64,000 nt of DNA from Panulirus ornatus (lineage: Eukaryota; Arthropoda; Malacostraca; Decapoda; Palinuridae), in the NCBI RefSeq assembly GCF_036320965.1, contig NC_092231.1, positions 26,634,394 through 26,698,393 on the forward strand. Reading direction: 5' to 3'. Position numbers and translations under genes: made by a program. The notes beneath the pieces are model-generated. The model did no database searches and was not told where the DNA came from. It was given only the letters and a program-made list of their open reading frames with translations. Position 1 is the first letter of the stretch. The number at the start of each line of letters is the position of its first letter. Positions 14,580 through 30,625 of this stretch are shown piece by piece.

Positions 14580-15110
14580 CACAGTGGGGAACAGTTGTTG
14601 GTATGAATAAGTTTGGCTCCCCGCTGACCAAGATCGCCGCAGAACCTGGAATTTCTCGACCCACTGTACAACGGCGGTAGATAAGGTGGAATGAGAAGGA
14701 AAACTCAAAGGTTGACACAGATTAGGCTCAACCAGAAAGAAAACCGGTCCAAACCAGAGAAGCTGACCAAGCTAACCCATTCACCGATGCCGTTTCGATA
14801 TAAGAACACCAGGAACCTGATGTGATGGCTGGTACTATGAAAGGCTACGTGTAGCTGGAAAACACCTCAGGACTCCTGATACAAAAGAGAAAATAACAAA
14901 GATACTTCGTGATAGTAACCTTAGATTTCCACAGTAGCTCGAAGATGAATGGCTCAAACTGTAGGCTTGGGTCATCAGGACCGAGGAGAAAACTCTCTGC
15001 TCTAAAGACCTTGTACCTTCTCGGTTGGCCTGGTAGAGGTTGTAATAGGAACCTTATAGAGAACATTTAGGCATTGTCGTCAAGATGTGGGAGTCGGCGC
15101 AAGAGAGCAT
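14580..15110 (+). pseudogene. Probable Tc1/mariner-superfamily transposase remnant
   Basis: The plus-strand translation gives KFGSPLTKIAAEPGISRPTV, a helix-turn-helix like that of Tc1-type transposases. It is followed by an NPFTDAVSI-like segment and, after shifts, an EEKTLCSKD-like piece near 14985. Stops interrupt all frames and no terminal inverted repeats were identified. The HTH resemblance is fair; the rest is weak, so this is a tentative call. Confidence 0.45.
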
Positions 15111-15508
15111 TATGACGGCTGCTGCAGCATACAAAACAGTAAAGGGATGTGTTGTGGAGGTCGCTAGTGCTGATGTGCGGAGGTGCAGCATTCATCCTTG
15201 AGTGATCACTGGAAGTAATTGTCAAGAACAGTAGTTGGACCAGCTACTGATATACTGGTGTTATACACAATAAAAGTTTATTGTTAGTATATGTTCCTTT
15301 TGCTCCTGTGTTGTTAGAGAGTTGAATATTGTGAAGTATGGGAGGAGGATGAACGGCTGAATGTAAAAGATTAGCAAAGGAAATACAAAGGAACTACAGA
15401 AAATAGGTGGACTATCCAGCTGAGAGACTAAGTTCATTTATGATATCCAAACAACCCAAAAGTTTTAATCCCTTACTAAGATGATAGTAGGTGAAGATAT
15501 GATATGAC

Positions 15509-15511
<3 letters not shown>

Positions 15512-15573
<62 letters not shown>
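15512..15573. repeat. (TA)n microsatellite
   Basis: A pure TA run next to a short fragment of the LINE-derived non-autonomous element. Confidence 0.97.
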
Positions 15574-15575
<2 letters not shown>

Positions 15576-15577
15576 TT

Positions 15578-15690
15578 AATACTATTCGCCATTTCCCGCG
15601 TTAGCGAGGTAGCGTTAAGAACAGAGGACTGGACCTTTGAGGGAATATCATCACTTGGCCCCCTTCTGTTGCTTCTTTTGGAAAATTAAA
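15578..15690 (-). mobile_element. LINE-derived short non-autonomous element, truncated copy
   Basis: Read on the minus strand it has the 3' tail GCTACCTCGCTAACGCGGG, then AAATGGCGAATAGTA. Before that comes a leader part with CCAAAAGAAGCAACAGAAGG. This matches the full copies at 57912-58135 and 58187-58430. The 5' part is missing and replaced by (TA)n at 15701. Confidence 0.8.
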
Positions 15691-15696
15691 AAAAAA

Positions 15697-15700
<4 letters not shown>

Positions 15701-15756
<56 letters not shown>
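15701..15756. repeat. (TA)n microsatellite at a LINE 5' truncation point
   Basis: The TA run ends exactly where the plus-strand LINE fragment starts (TTGACAAAGAGG). Confidence 0.97.
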
Positions 15757-15758
<2 letters not shown>

Positions 15759-16352
15759 ACAAAGAGGATATATGCGTCGGAGGTGTAGGGAACGAGGAGA
15801 AGCGGGAGACTAAATTGGAGGTGGAAGGATGCAGTGAATAAGATCTTGAGCGATCGGGACCTGAACGTACAGGAGGGTGAAAGGCGTGCAAGGAATAGAG
15901 TGAATTGGAATGATGTGGTATACAGGGGTCGACGTGCTGTCAGTGGATTGAACTAGAGCATGTGAAGCGTCTGGGGTAAACCATGGAAAGGTCTGTGGGA
16001 CCTGGATGTGGAAAGGGAGCTGTGGTTTCGGTGCATTGCACCTGACAGCTAGAGACTAAGTGTGAATTGATTTAGCCTTTTTGGTCTTCCTGGTGCTACC
16101 TCGCTGAAGCAGGGGGTAGCTATGCGGTTTCCAGTGAGGTGGGGTATCGCTGAGAATGGATGAAGGCAAGCAAGTATGAATATGTACATGTGTATATATG
16201 TGTATGTATATGTATATATGTTGGTATGTATATGTGCGTGTATGGGCAATTATGTATATTTGTGTTTATATGAGTGGATGGGCCATTCTCCATCTGTTTC
16301 TTGGCACTACCTCGCAGACATGGGAAATGGCAATCAGTATAACAAAAAAGTA
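15757..16352 (+). mobile_element. RTE-like LINE fragment: last C-terminal codons and long 3' UTR
   Basis: It starts at LTKRIYASEV, runs through a GRLNWRWKDAV-like segment to the terminal VVYRG-type end near 15935, then long-form 3' UTR. An in-frame stop follows the EV codons (GTGTAG). The 3' terminus near 16335 (GGGAAATGGCAATCAGTATA) ends in AACAAAAAAG. Confidence 0.88.
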
Positions 16353-18579
16353 ATTCTTTCGGTACATTGTTTCATCCTTTTAGTGTGTGTGTCTGTGTGT
16401 AGTTAACAAATGTTAAGAATGGAGTCTTGAGAGTGGCAGATGCCTGCACTTTGATCTTTGCAGCATGAGAATTAGTGCAGTACTTTCATTAGGAATACAA
16501 GATGAATGGTTCTACTTGCCCATGTCCACCATAATGAAGTAGTGTATACAGTTGGATAAGCAGAATCTCAAGCCATCCTTGAGACAGTATTTGTAAAGTA
16601 TGCTTTCTCCAAACTGGGAGTACTTTGAATATACAGTTATTAGTATTTTCCTTTCTGAAATGGGATACCTCATACTGAAATTAGTAATGCTAGATTACTG
16701 TTTCTTACCTTGGGCTATGGGTTCTTGTTGAAATAGCTGTATGTGGAAGTTAATGTCATCAGTCCTAGGTTGAGTTATACTTGACTATATGAAACAATTT
16801 GCCGAGTTCTGTTGGAATGACAAAAAGTAAGTAGGGCAACATTAGTTCATTAGAGAAATCACTCTTGGCATTCCGGTTTCATAATTTCTATACACAGTTC
16901 CCTTAAGTGCAGTTCACACCTTACATTTGTCTGCTGCTCAACTCTTTTGTGACTCGTATACATTGGGACCAGCTACAAGACTGGCTCCCATGATCATTGA
17001 AGCATTTATATTCCATACACAGAGCTTTGAACTTTGGAATATTGACAAAAATCCTATGAGCCAAAATTAACAATGAATTTAACGCAGTCGTAGTTGGAGA
17101 GTTTACTTTCGTGGGTCTCGCATAAAGCTAGTAAATAACTTGAAAGTGGACAAGACACTAGTGAAAAAAAAAGTTGAATAATGTAAAGCAAAGAAAATTA
17201 AAGTCAAGAAATTAAGAAAAAACCTCACTCGTCTTCACTGTAAGAGCCTTCAGTTACCTTATTCTCATTTTTAACACAGTATACTATGCCATCATTATGA
17301 TTACATTTATCTGCTTGCTGTTGCTTTTTTTTTTTTTCCAGAATTCATTCAGTTTTATTATAAGGATCATTTCATGAATTTTCAAAATGATGAAAAATCC
17401 TTTTGAATGAACATTTATATGTGTGGTTCAAATCATCATGTCTTTACACATTAAATAAATAGATAATGACATTACTGAAACACCCGGGTAGAGGGGACAC
17501 ATTTCTCTTCCCTCATCTTTTACATATTACAAATATCATCCAGTGCTCTCCAAAACTTTCCAATTCTATGTTCACTACCCAGCAAGTCATCACTAAAGAA
17601 AAAGTGTTTTCTACATACACTTAAAGCGCAAGCAAGAAAAACTATAAAGAAGAATCCAAGGAAATATTCAATCTCCCTTGTTTTGCCAAGCTAAGTACTG
17701 CGAATGAGATGGCAGAACTTGCTACACTATTGTTCTTTCCTTGACCTACAATCAATGGTGGGTGTAAAGACAAGTGTTTGATGCAGTCTTCGTGTTATGA
17801 AATAAGATTGTTATATACTAACGAAATTTTGTGGTGTTGGATTTAAATGTTGGCAAATATTTGAAGTTGTCAGTTATCAGTGTTAACTTTTCAACTAGAT
17901 TTTAAAATACTTCGACATAGATATCATATTAAATATTTCACGTTTCTTAAAAAAGATGAAATTATGTTTCATCTGATTAAGTGTAACATTCTCTTTGTAA
18001 CTTCCACGTTTTGGAAGCAGCGTATTTTTTGTGCCATTACCAGCCACAATTTGTAATAGCATGCTTTGCACTGCTGAGATAGGTTCCCATATGCTGTACC
18101 CTCATACATATTCCACATTTTTCCCCATCAGTTTATTTGGAGCTGAATTCATGATGAAGCAAAGTTTTCAGTACTCGGGAAAATTTGGACATCTATTTTC
18201 ATATATCGCTAATTCTTATCGTAATGTATATACACTCATGTGCATTCATAGTTCGTAGTCATATACATCATCTCATATGTACATCCAGTTGACACATTAA
18301 GACTTCTCGCTTACAGTTGCATTCACAAGCATAATTACTTTTCATCTACACATGCTGTCTTACCCTTTACTCACACGAGACCTTTATTTCTTACTTCCTA
18401 CCTTATTTTTGTTGACTTCTATCTCTTTAAATTCCTCCAACTCTTTGCTTTAGCTCTGTTTATATATTATGATTGTCATGCACCTGTTTTGATTTCTTAT
18501 ATGAATACATAGATATCTCAGTAATATAATGCATCATGCCTTATAATCCCATGAGCTGACTGCCCCTACCTGTTTACAG
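16353..18579. other. Intron DNA, no gene or transposon recognised
   Basis: AT-rich sequence with a poly-T near 17326-17338 and no frame of interest. It ends in the polypyrimidine tract and acceptor of exon B. Confidence 0.55.
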
Positions 18580-18738
18580 GGTGCATCTTCGAGTCTGGTG
18601 GTGAAGTTTGCAGATACTGAGAAAGAAAGGCAGCTGCGACGCATGCAACAAATGGCCGGAAATATGGGTCTCCTCAACCCCTTTGTCTTCAACCAGTTTG
18701 GCGCCTATGGGGCCTACGCTCAAGTCAATGTCTCAGAG
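18580..18738 (+). CDS. bru3: CELF/Bruno exon B: end of RRM2 and start of linker
   Basis: The exon follows the acceptor tgtttacag and begins GGT GCA TCT TCG, in phase with exon A. It encodes [20 protein letters not shown], the last RRM2 strand, then [20 protein letters not shown] and FGAYGAYAQ of the CELF3-6 linker. The frame stays open through VNVSE to the donor GAG|gtgaga at 18738/18739. Relatives usually run from AYAQ straight into the Gln-rich segment, so the five codons VNVSE are unusual. An upstream donor at 18723/18724 (caa|gtcaat) would remove them but is a poor consensus. The identity is secure; the exact 3' end is slightly less so. Confidence 0.92.
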
Positions 18739-21680
<2,942 letters not shown>

Positions 21681-21682
21681 AT

Positions 21683-24420
21683 TATATTATTTATTTGTTT
21701 ATTTATTATACTTTGTCGTTGTCTCCTGCGTCAGCAAGGTAGCGCAAGGAAATAGATGAAAGAATGGCCCACACACACACATATACATACCTATACATTT
21801 CAAAGTATACATACATATACATAGACACATACACATATAAACATGTACATATTCATACTTACTGTCTTCATCCATTCCAGTCATCATCCCGCCACGCATG
21901 AAATGGCACCGCCCTCCCCCCACACAAGTGCGAGGTAGCACTAGGAAAAGACAACAGAGGCCACATTCGTTCACACTCATTCGCTAGCTGTCATGTGTAA
22001 TGCACCAAAACCATAGCTCCCCTACCACACCCAAGCCCCACAAACCTTTCCATGGTTTACCCCAGACGCTTCACATGCCGTGGTTCAATCCACTGACAGC
22101 ATGTTGACCCCGGTATACCATATCGTTCCAATTCATTCTATTCCTTGCATGTTTTTGACTCTCTATATGTTTAGGCCCCGATCACTCAAAAACATTTTCA
22201 CTCCATCCTTCCACCTCCAATTTGGTCTCCCACTTCTCCTTGTTCCCTCCACGTCTAACTCATATATCCTCTTTGTCAATCTTTCCTCATTCATTCTCTA
22301 CAAGTGACCAATTGGCCATTTCAGTACACCCTCTTCTGCTCTCTCAACCACACTCTTTTCATTACCACACATCTCTCTTACAATTTCATTACTTACTCGA
22401 TCAAACCACCTCACACCACGTATTGTCCTCAAACATATCATTTCCAGCACATCCACCCTCCTCCGCACAACCCTATCTATAGCCCATGCCTCACAACCAT
22501 ATAACATTGTTGAAACCACTATTCCTTCAAACATACCAATTTTTCCTCTCCAGGATAACGTTCTCACCTTCCGCACATTCTTCAGCACTCCCAGAACCTT
22601 CGCCCCCTCCCCCACCGTGACTCACTTCCGCTTCCATGGTTCCATCCGCTGCTAAATCCACTCCCATATATCTAAAACACTTCACTTCCTCCAATTTTTC
22701 TCCATTCAAACTTACCTCCCAGTTCACTTGTCCCTCAACCCTACTGAACCTAATAACCTTGCTCTTATTCACATTTACTCTCAAATTTCTTTTTTCACAC
22801 ACTTTACCAAACTCAGTCACCAGCTTCTGCAGTCCCTCACCTGAATCAGCCACTAGCACTATATCATCAGCGAACAGCAGCTGACTCACTTCCCAAGCCC
22901 TCTCATCTACAACAGACTGCATATTGCCCCTCCCTTGAAAACTCTTGCATTCACCTACCTAACAACCTCTTCCATAAACGAATTAAACAACCATGGAGAC
23001 ATCATGCACCCCTGCCGCGAATTGACATTCACTGGGAACCAATCACTTTCCTCTCCTGCTCATACACATGCCTTACATCCTTGATAAAAACTTTTCACTG
23101 CATCTAGGAACTTACCTTCCACACCATATACTCTTGATACTTTCCACAGAGCATCTCTATCAACTCTATCATATGCCTTTTCCAGATCTATAAATGCTAC
23201 ATACAAATCCATCTGTTGTTCTAAGTATTTCTTGCATATATTCTTCAAAGCAAACGCCTGATCCACACATCATCCACCACTTCTGAAACCACACTACTCA
23301 TCCCCAATCTGATGCTCTGTACATGCCTTGACCCTCTCAGTCAATACCCTCCCATATAATTTCTCAGGAATACTCAACAAACTTATACCTCTGTGATTTG
23401 AACACTCACCTTTATCCCCTTTGCCTTTGTACATTGGCACTATGCATGCATTCCACCATCCTCAGGCACTTCACTATGAGCCATACATACATTGAATATC
23501 CTCACCAACCGGTCAACAACACAGTCATCCCCTTGTTTTAATAAATTCCCCAGCAATACCATCCAAAAGTGCCGCCTTGCTGGCTTTCATCTTCCGCACA
23601 CCAACTCAACGAAAACACCCTGTATCTGCCACTCTATCATCAAACACATTCAACAAACCTTCAAAATACCCACTCCATCTCCTTCTCACTTCACCACTGA
23701 TTGTTATTACCTCCCCATTAATCCCCTTCACTGATGTTCCCATTTGTTCCCTTGTCTTACGCACTTTGTTTATCTCCTTCCAAAACATCTTTTTATTCTC
23801 CTTAAAATTAAATGATACATTCTCACTCCAGCTTTCACTTGCCCTCTTTTTCACCTCATGCACCTTTCTCTTGACCTCTTGCACCTTTCTCTTGATCTCT
23901 TGCCGCTTTCTTTTATACATCTCCCAGTTATTTGCACTATTTCCCTGCAAAAATTGTCCTAATGCCTCTCTCTTCTCTTTCACCGACAATCTTACTTCTT
24001 CATCCCACCACTCGCTACCCTTTTTAATCTGCCCACCTCCCACCTTTCTCATGCCACAGGCATCTTTTGTGCAAGCCATCACTGCTTCTCTAAATACGTC
24101 CCATTCCTCCCCCATTCCCCTTACGTCATATGCTCTCACCTTTTTCCGTTCTGCACTCAATCTCTCTTGGTACTTCCTCACACAAGTCTACTTTTCAAGC
24201 TCACTTACTCTAACCACTCTCTTGCCCCGAACATTCTCTCTTCTTTTCTGAAATCCTCTACAAATCTTCACCTTTGCCTCCACAAGATAATGATCAGACA
24301 TCCCTCCAGTTGCCCCTTTCTGCAAATTAACATCCAAAAGTCTCTCTTTCGTGCACCTATTAATAACACGTAATCCAATAACGCTCTCTGGCCATCTCTC
24401 CTACTTACATACTTATACTT

Positions 24421-24426
<6 letters not shown>
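21683..24426 (-). mobile_element. RTE-like LINE copy 5, 3' portion (split by copy 6)
   Basis: A minus-strand copy with long-form 3' UTR (about 21710-22140), broken RT (22140-23560), linker (23570-24240) and the end of the endonuclease (YVSRRDGQRALLDYVL near 24390). Several frameshifts split it (pieces at 22298-22615, 22527-22922, 23060-23266 and 23606-24181). The sequence stops at 24426 in the endonuclease and resumes at 27313, the two flanks sharing a 13-bp duplication around copy 6. Confidence 0.92.
24414..24426. other. Target-site duplication, left side of copy 6
   Basis: TATACTTATGTAT here is repeated at 27313-27325. Joining the flanks restores the endonuclease sequence of copy 5 as seen inside copy 6 itself. 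Confidence 0.93.
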
Positions 24427-24461
<35 letters not shown>

Positions 24462-27312
24462 CGCTGTCTCCCACGTTTGCGAGGTAGTGCAAGGAAACAG
24501 ACGAAAGAAATGGCCCAACCCACCCCCATACACATGTATATACATACATCCACACACGCAAATATACATACCTACACAGCTTTCCATGGTTTACCCCAGA
24601 CTCTTCACATGCCCTGATTCAATCCACTGACAGCACGTCAACCCCGGTATACCACATCGATCCAGTTCACTCTATTCCTTGCCCTCCTTTCACCCTCCTG
24701 CATGTTCAGGCCCCGATCACACAAAATCCTTTTCACTTCATCTTTCCACCTCCAATTTGGTCTCCCACTTCTCCTCGTTCCCTCCACCTCCGACACATAT
24801 ATCCTCTTGGTCAATCTTTCCTCACTCATTCTCTCCATGTGCCCAAACCATTTCAAAACACCCTCTTCTGCTCTCTCAACCACGCTCTTTTTATTTCCAC
24901 ACATCTCTCTTACCCTTACGTTACTTACTCGATCAAACCACTTCACACCACACATTGTCCTCAAACATCTCATTTCCAGCACATCCATCCTCCTGCGCAC
25001 AACTCTATCCATAGCCCACGCCTCGCATCCATACAACATTGTTGGAACCACTATTCCTTCAAATATACCCAATTTTGCTTTCCCAGATAATGTTCTCGAC
25101 TTCCACACATTCTTCAAGGCTCCCAGAATTTTCGCCCCCTCCCACACTCTATGATCCACTTCCGCTTCCATGGTTCCATCCGCTGCCAGATCCACTCCCA
25201 GATATCTAAAACACTTTACTTCCTCCAGTTTTTCTCCATTCAAACTTACCTCCCAATTGACTTGACCCTCAACCCTACTGTACCTAATAACCTTGCTCTT
25301 ATTCACATTTACTCTTAACTTTCTTCTTTCACACACTTTACCAAACTCAGTCACCAGCTTCTGCAGTTTCTCACATGAATCAGCCACCAGCGCTGTATCA
25401 TCAGCGAACAACAACTGACTCACTTCCCAAGCTCTCTCATCCCCAACAGACTTCATACTTGCCCCTCTTTCCAAAACTCTTGCATTCACCTCCCTAACAA
25501 CCCCATCCATAAACAAATTAAACAACCATGGAGACATCACACACCCCTGCCGCAAACCTACATTTACTGAGAACCAATCACTTTCCTCTCTTCCTACACG
25601 TACATATGCCATACATCCTCGATAAAAACTTTTCACTGCTTCTAACAACTTGCCTCCCACACCATATATTCTTAATACCTTCCACAGAGCATCTCTATCA
25701 ACTCTATCATATGCCTTCTCCAGATCCATAAATGCTACATACAAATCCATTTGCTTTTCTAAGTATTTCTCACATACATTCTTCAAAGCAAACTCCTGAT
25801 CCACACATCCTCCACCACTTCTGAAACCACACTGCTCTTCCCCAATCTGATGCTCTGTACATGCCTTCACCTCTCAATCAATACCCTCCCATATAATTTA
25901 CCAGGAATACTCAGCAAACTTATACCTCTGTAATTTGAGCATTCACTCTTATCCCCTTTGCCTTTGTACAATGGCACTATGCACGCATTCCGCCAATCCT
26001 CAGGCACCTCACCATGAGTCATACATACATTAAATAACCTTACCAACCAGTCAATGATACAGTCACCCCCTTTTTTAATAAATTCCTCTGCAATACCATC
26101 CAAACCTGCTGCCTTGCCGGCTTTCATCTTCCGCAAAGCTTTTACTACCTCTTCTCTGTTTACCAAATCATTTTCCCTAACCCTCTCACTTTGCACACCA
26201 CCTCGACCAAAACACCCTATATCTCCCACTCTATCATCAAACACATTCAACAAACCTTCAAAATACTCACTCCATCTCCTTCTCACATCACCACTACTTG
26301 TTATCACCTCCCCATTTGCGCCCTTCACTGAAGTTCCCATTTGCTCCCTTGTCTTACGCACTTTATTTACCTCCTTCCAGAACATCTTTTTATTCTCCCT
26401 AAAATTTAATGATACTCTCTCACCCCAACTCTCATTTGCCCTCTTTTTCACCTCTTGCACCTTTCTCTTGACCTCCTGTCTCTTTCTTTTATACATCTCC
26501 CACTCAATTGCATTTTTTCCCTGCAAAAATCGTCCAAATGCCTCTCTCTTCTCTTTCACTAATAATCTTACTTCTTCATCCCACCACTCACTACCCTTTC
26601 TAATCAACCCACCTCCCACTCTTCTCATGCCACAAGCATCTTTTGAGCAATCCATCACTGATTCCCTAAATACATCCCATTCCTCCCCCACTCCCCTTAC
26701 TTCCATTGTTCTCACCTTTTTCCATTCTGTACTCAGTCTCTCCTGGTACTTCCTCACACAAGTCTCCTTCCCAAGCTCACTTACTCTCACCACCCTCTTC
26801 ACCCCAACATTCACTCTTCTTTTCTGAAAACCCATACAAATCTTCACCTTAGCCTCCACAAGATAATGATCAGACATCCCTCCAGTTGCACCTCTCAGCA
26901 CATTAACATCCAAAAGTCTCTCTTTCACGCGCCTGTCAATTAACACGTAATCCAATAACACTCTCTGGCCATCTCTCCTACTTACATACGTATACTTATG
27001 TATATCTCGCTTTTTAAACCAGGTATTCCCAATCTCCAGTCCTTTTTCAGCACATAAATCTACAAGCTCTTCACCATTTCCATTTACAACACTGAACACC
27101 CCATGTATACCAATTATTCTCTCAACTGCCACATTACTCACCTTTGCATTCAAATCACCCATCACTATAACCCGGTCTCGTGCATCAAAACCACTAACAC
27201 ACTCATTCAGCTGCTCCCAAAGCACTTGCCTCTCATGATCTTTCTTCTCATGCCCAGGTGCATATGCACCAATAATCACCCATCTCTCTCCATCAACTTT
27301 CAGTTTTACCCA
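24427..27312 (-). mobile_element. Young RTE-like LINE copy 6, most complete ORF in the window
   Basis: A minus-strand insertion with 33-bp poly-A (poly-T at 24427-24459), short 3' UTR, and a coding region 27279-24638. From 5' it encodes APE endonuclease (GAYAPGH, MGDLNAKV, LLDYVLIDRR, MSDHYLV), a Lys/Arg-rich linker, and RT with motifs A, B and FADDTALVAD. The C-terminal WFGHMERM and GRPNWRW region follows. One missing base near 25871 (GAGAGGTG where copy 4 has GAGAGGGTG) splits the frame into 470- and 410-codon parts. The 5' end is cut within the endonuclease N-terminus. From family knowledge the enzyme nicks DNA and reverse-transcribes its own RNA at the nick. Confidence 0.95.
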
Positions 27313-27325
27313 TATACTTATGTAT
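27313..27325. other. Target-site duplication, right side of copy 6
   Basis: The second copy of TATACTTATGTAT. After it the older host LINE (copy 5) continues without loss. Confidence 0.93.
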
Positions 27326-27960
27326 ATCTCTCCTTTTAAGCCATGTATTCCAAATCACCAGTTCTTTTGCAGCACACAAATCTACAAGCTCTTCACCATT
27401 TCCATTTACAACACTGAACACCCCCATGTAAACCAGTTATACCCTCAACTGCTACTTTAATTCCCTTTGCCTTCAAATCACCCATCACTATAACCTGGTC
27501 TCATGCATCAAAACTGCTAACCCACTCACTGAGCTGCTCCCAAAACACTTGCCTCTCATAATCTTTCTTCTCATGACCAGTTGCATAGGCATCAATAATC
27601 ACCCATCTCTCTCCATCCACTTTCAGTTTTACCCATATCAATCTAGAGTTTATTTTCATACATCCTATTACACACTCCTACAACTCCCGCTTCAGGAGTC
27701 GTGTTACTCCTTCCTTTGCTCGTCCTCTCACCAACCTCTGACTTTACTCCTAAGACATTCCCAAACCACTCTTCCCCTTTACCCTTGAGCTTCGTTTCAC
27801 TCAGAGCCAAAACATCCAGGTTCCCTTCCTCAAAATACTACTTCTCTCTCCTTCTTTCTCATCTTGGTTACATCCACACACATTTAGACACCCCAATCTG
27901 AGCCTTCGAGGAGGATGAGCATTCCCAGCATGACTCCTTCTGTTTCCCCTTCCACAACCC
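27326..27960 (-). mobile_element. RTE-like LINE copy 5, 5' portion
   Basis: On the minus strand it holds the 5' leader end (GGGGAAACAGAAGGAGTCAT near 27945), then the endonuclease N-terminus (LDVLALSETKLKGKGEEWFG and KLKVDGERWVII) and GDL(N/K)AK with frame breaks. It continues the element interrupted at 24426. Confidence 0.9.
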
Positions 27961-30370
27961 ACTCCACATCAAATCTTGTCAGGCCATTTTCAGTGTGTCC
28001 ACACTCTCCCTTTCTTTTGTGCTATTAAACGCTGACCTCCTCTGAACATTCCTTAATGCACCCAAAACCTTAGCCCCTTCTCCTAACCCATAACTCACCT
28101 CAGCCTCCATGGTGTCATTGACTGCTATTTCCAATTGTAAGTATCTAAAGCTCTCCACTTCCTCAAGGTCATCCCTATTCAAACTTGCTCATAAACCATC
28201 CTGTCTTATCTCCCTTCTGTGCCTTCATACCCTTACTTTTGTTCACATTTCCCTCAGCTTTTTTTTTTTTTGCACTCTCTAAAACTCAGTTCTTGTCATT
28301 TGCTATTGGAGTTCATTTCTGTAGTCCACTACCAAATGTGTTTCATCTACAAACAACTAATCCACCTTCCTTGATCACCATTGTACAGCATACCATAGAT
28401 GCATCCCTCCTTCTAAAACTATATCATACCTCTCTCTCACCGCCTCTACCATCGGAAGATTAAACAACTGTGGTGACATCACACATCCTTTATGTAGACT
28501 CATCTTCACTGGAAGCCACTTGGTGTCCTCCCTTCATGCTTTTCTCTCCTAACTTTTAACTCCTTACTGCATTAAGTGACTTTCCATTTACCCCATATAT
28601 TCTCTGCACCTTTCACAAGGCCTCTTGTGAGTGCTGTTATATGCTTTCTCTAGATCCATAAATGGGACACACTATTCAGTTTTCTTCTCCAAGTACTTTT
28701 TACATATACATTTCAAAGCAAGCACCTGGTCCATGCATCCTTTTCTTCTTGTAAAGCCACTTCCCCTCCAGTCCAATATTTTGTACTCACTGCCTACTTC
28801 TCACTTACTGCTTTCACATGCACCTTACCTCTGAAATTCAAACATTCACTCTTGTCCTCCATCCCATTACAAGTATATTAGGGCATTCTGCTAGTCCTTT
28901 AGAAATTCATCTTGGGCCATGTAAACAGTGAATAGCCTGATTAACTACTCAACAATGCTGTCACCCCCTTTCTTTAGTAACTTAACTGCTATTCTATCAA
29001 CTCATGCCACATATCAGTCTTCATCTAATGCAAGGTTTCACTTTCTCCTGTCATTTCACCATACCATTTACCTGGACTCTCTCTACATTCCTTCTCATCT
29101 CAAACACACTACATATGCCACTTTACCATCAGACGCATTTAGCAGTCTTTCAGAATACTCCATCTCCTTTTCATCTCTTCTTTGTTATGATTTATCTATC
29201 TGCTTCCCTCCCTGATGTTTACACCTGTTTTCTTCATATATTCACACTACTCTCCACCCTCTAAAACATTTTATTTTCCTGAAGTTCATCAACACGCTCT
29301 CACTCCATCTCTCATATGCCTTCTTTTTTTTGGCTCTTGTACCTTCCTCTAGATCTCTTGTCACTTTCTCATGTACTCTTCCCAGAGGGTCATACTCCTT
29401 TCCTGCCGATAACACCCATGCACCTCTCCTTTCTTGTACAATAGCAATACAAGGTCCTCATCTTGCTATTCACTTCCCCCTCTCTCACATCCATATCCCA
29501 CCTTCTGTAACCTACACACTTCATGCCCACATTTAAGCAGTTTCCCTAGATTCCTTCCAGTCCTTACCCATCCCCCTTGTTTCATTTACTTTCATCCGGT
29601 GTCACCCTTCATTCAAGCTCTATTGGTATCTTTGCACGCAGGCCTTTTTTCCAAGTTCACTCACTTTCATCAGTTCTTTCACACTTAATTTCCTCTCCCC
29701 AAAACCTTTCACATTTACCCTCCATTAGGAAATGATCAGACCTTCCTGCTGCCCTTCTCAGCAAGTTCACATCCAGCAATTTCTCCTTTGTACATGCTGT
29801 AATCCAGTAATGCCTGTTGGTTACCCAACCCACTCACTCACATAAACTTATGTATGCACTTCTTTTATTATTATCTAAACATATATGCTGAATCACCAGT
29901 CTTCTTTCTGCACACAACTGAGCAAGCTCTTTCCCATATTTAATTATACTAGGGACCCCATTTCATCTAAATATACCTTCAGTTGCCATATCATTTACTT
30001 TTTCATTTAGATCTTTTAGCACCTAGATTCAATCTCTTGCATCAAAACTGTCTAAGCATTCACTCAGCTTTTCCCAAAACACTGTTCATCTTCAGTCCTC
30101 TCACTACCAGGTGCATGGGCATTAACATTTGCCAATCTCTTGTAGTCTATGTTCAGTCTAACCCATACCAGTCTTGAACTCACTTTCTTATTCCTCCTTC
30201 ATCAAAAGTGCCAACTCCTTCACTCTTGCCCTTCCACTAACCCCAAATTCTGCCTACCGATTCCTTCTCTCTTGTCCTCACACTAACCCCATACTCTGCC
30301 CCGTGAACATTTCCAAACTACTTCCACCCACTTCTTGAACTTTCTCTCTCAAAGTCAGAACTTCCAGGTT
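27961..30370 (-). mobile_element. Old RTE-like LINE relic spanning endonuclease to RT C-terminus
   Basis: The minus-strand order is complete but strongly decayed. It includes endonuclease (APGSERTED near 30100), a SELGKKACVQRYQ-like piece near 29650, linker, RT N-terminus near 28950, motif region near 28650, and FRYLQLEIAVNDTMEAEVSY near 28120. It ends near 28010 within the C-terminal domain. No frame longer than about 70 codons survives on this strand. Same family architecture as copy 6, much older. Confidence 0.82.
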
Positions 30371-30625
30371 CTTCTTGTAAAACAACATTTAATAGTACAG
30401 TTAGACTGATATGTTATTAAATGTCAGCAAATCATTAGAAACTGACATTACATTCTATTCAGTGCACACAAACATTCAACATTATATAATGCATCCCATT
30501 GATGTTTTAAGTTTTTATGGTTAAGTATCAGTGAATAACTATAACTAATAATTTTTGAAATGATGTTTATTTAATATTCAAATTACTAAGACATTTGCAA
30601 GCAATTTTCATATATGTGCCAACAG

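Noticed and set aside
27300..27640. Local duplication of the endonuclease by unequal crossing-over
   Set aside because: The 13-bp target duplication and exact restoration of copy 5 show nested insertion instead.
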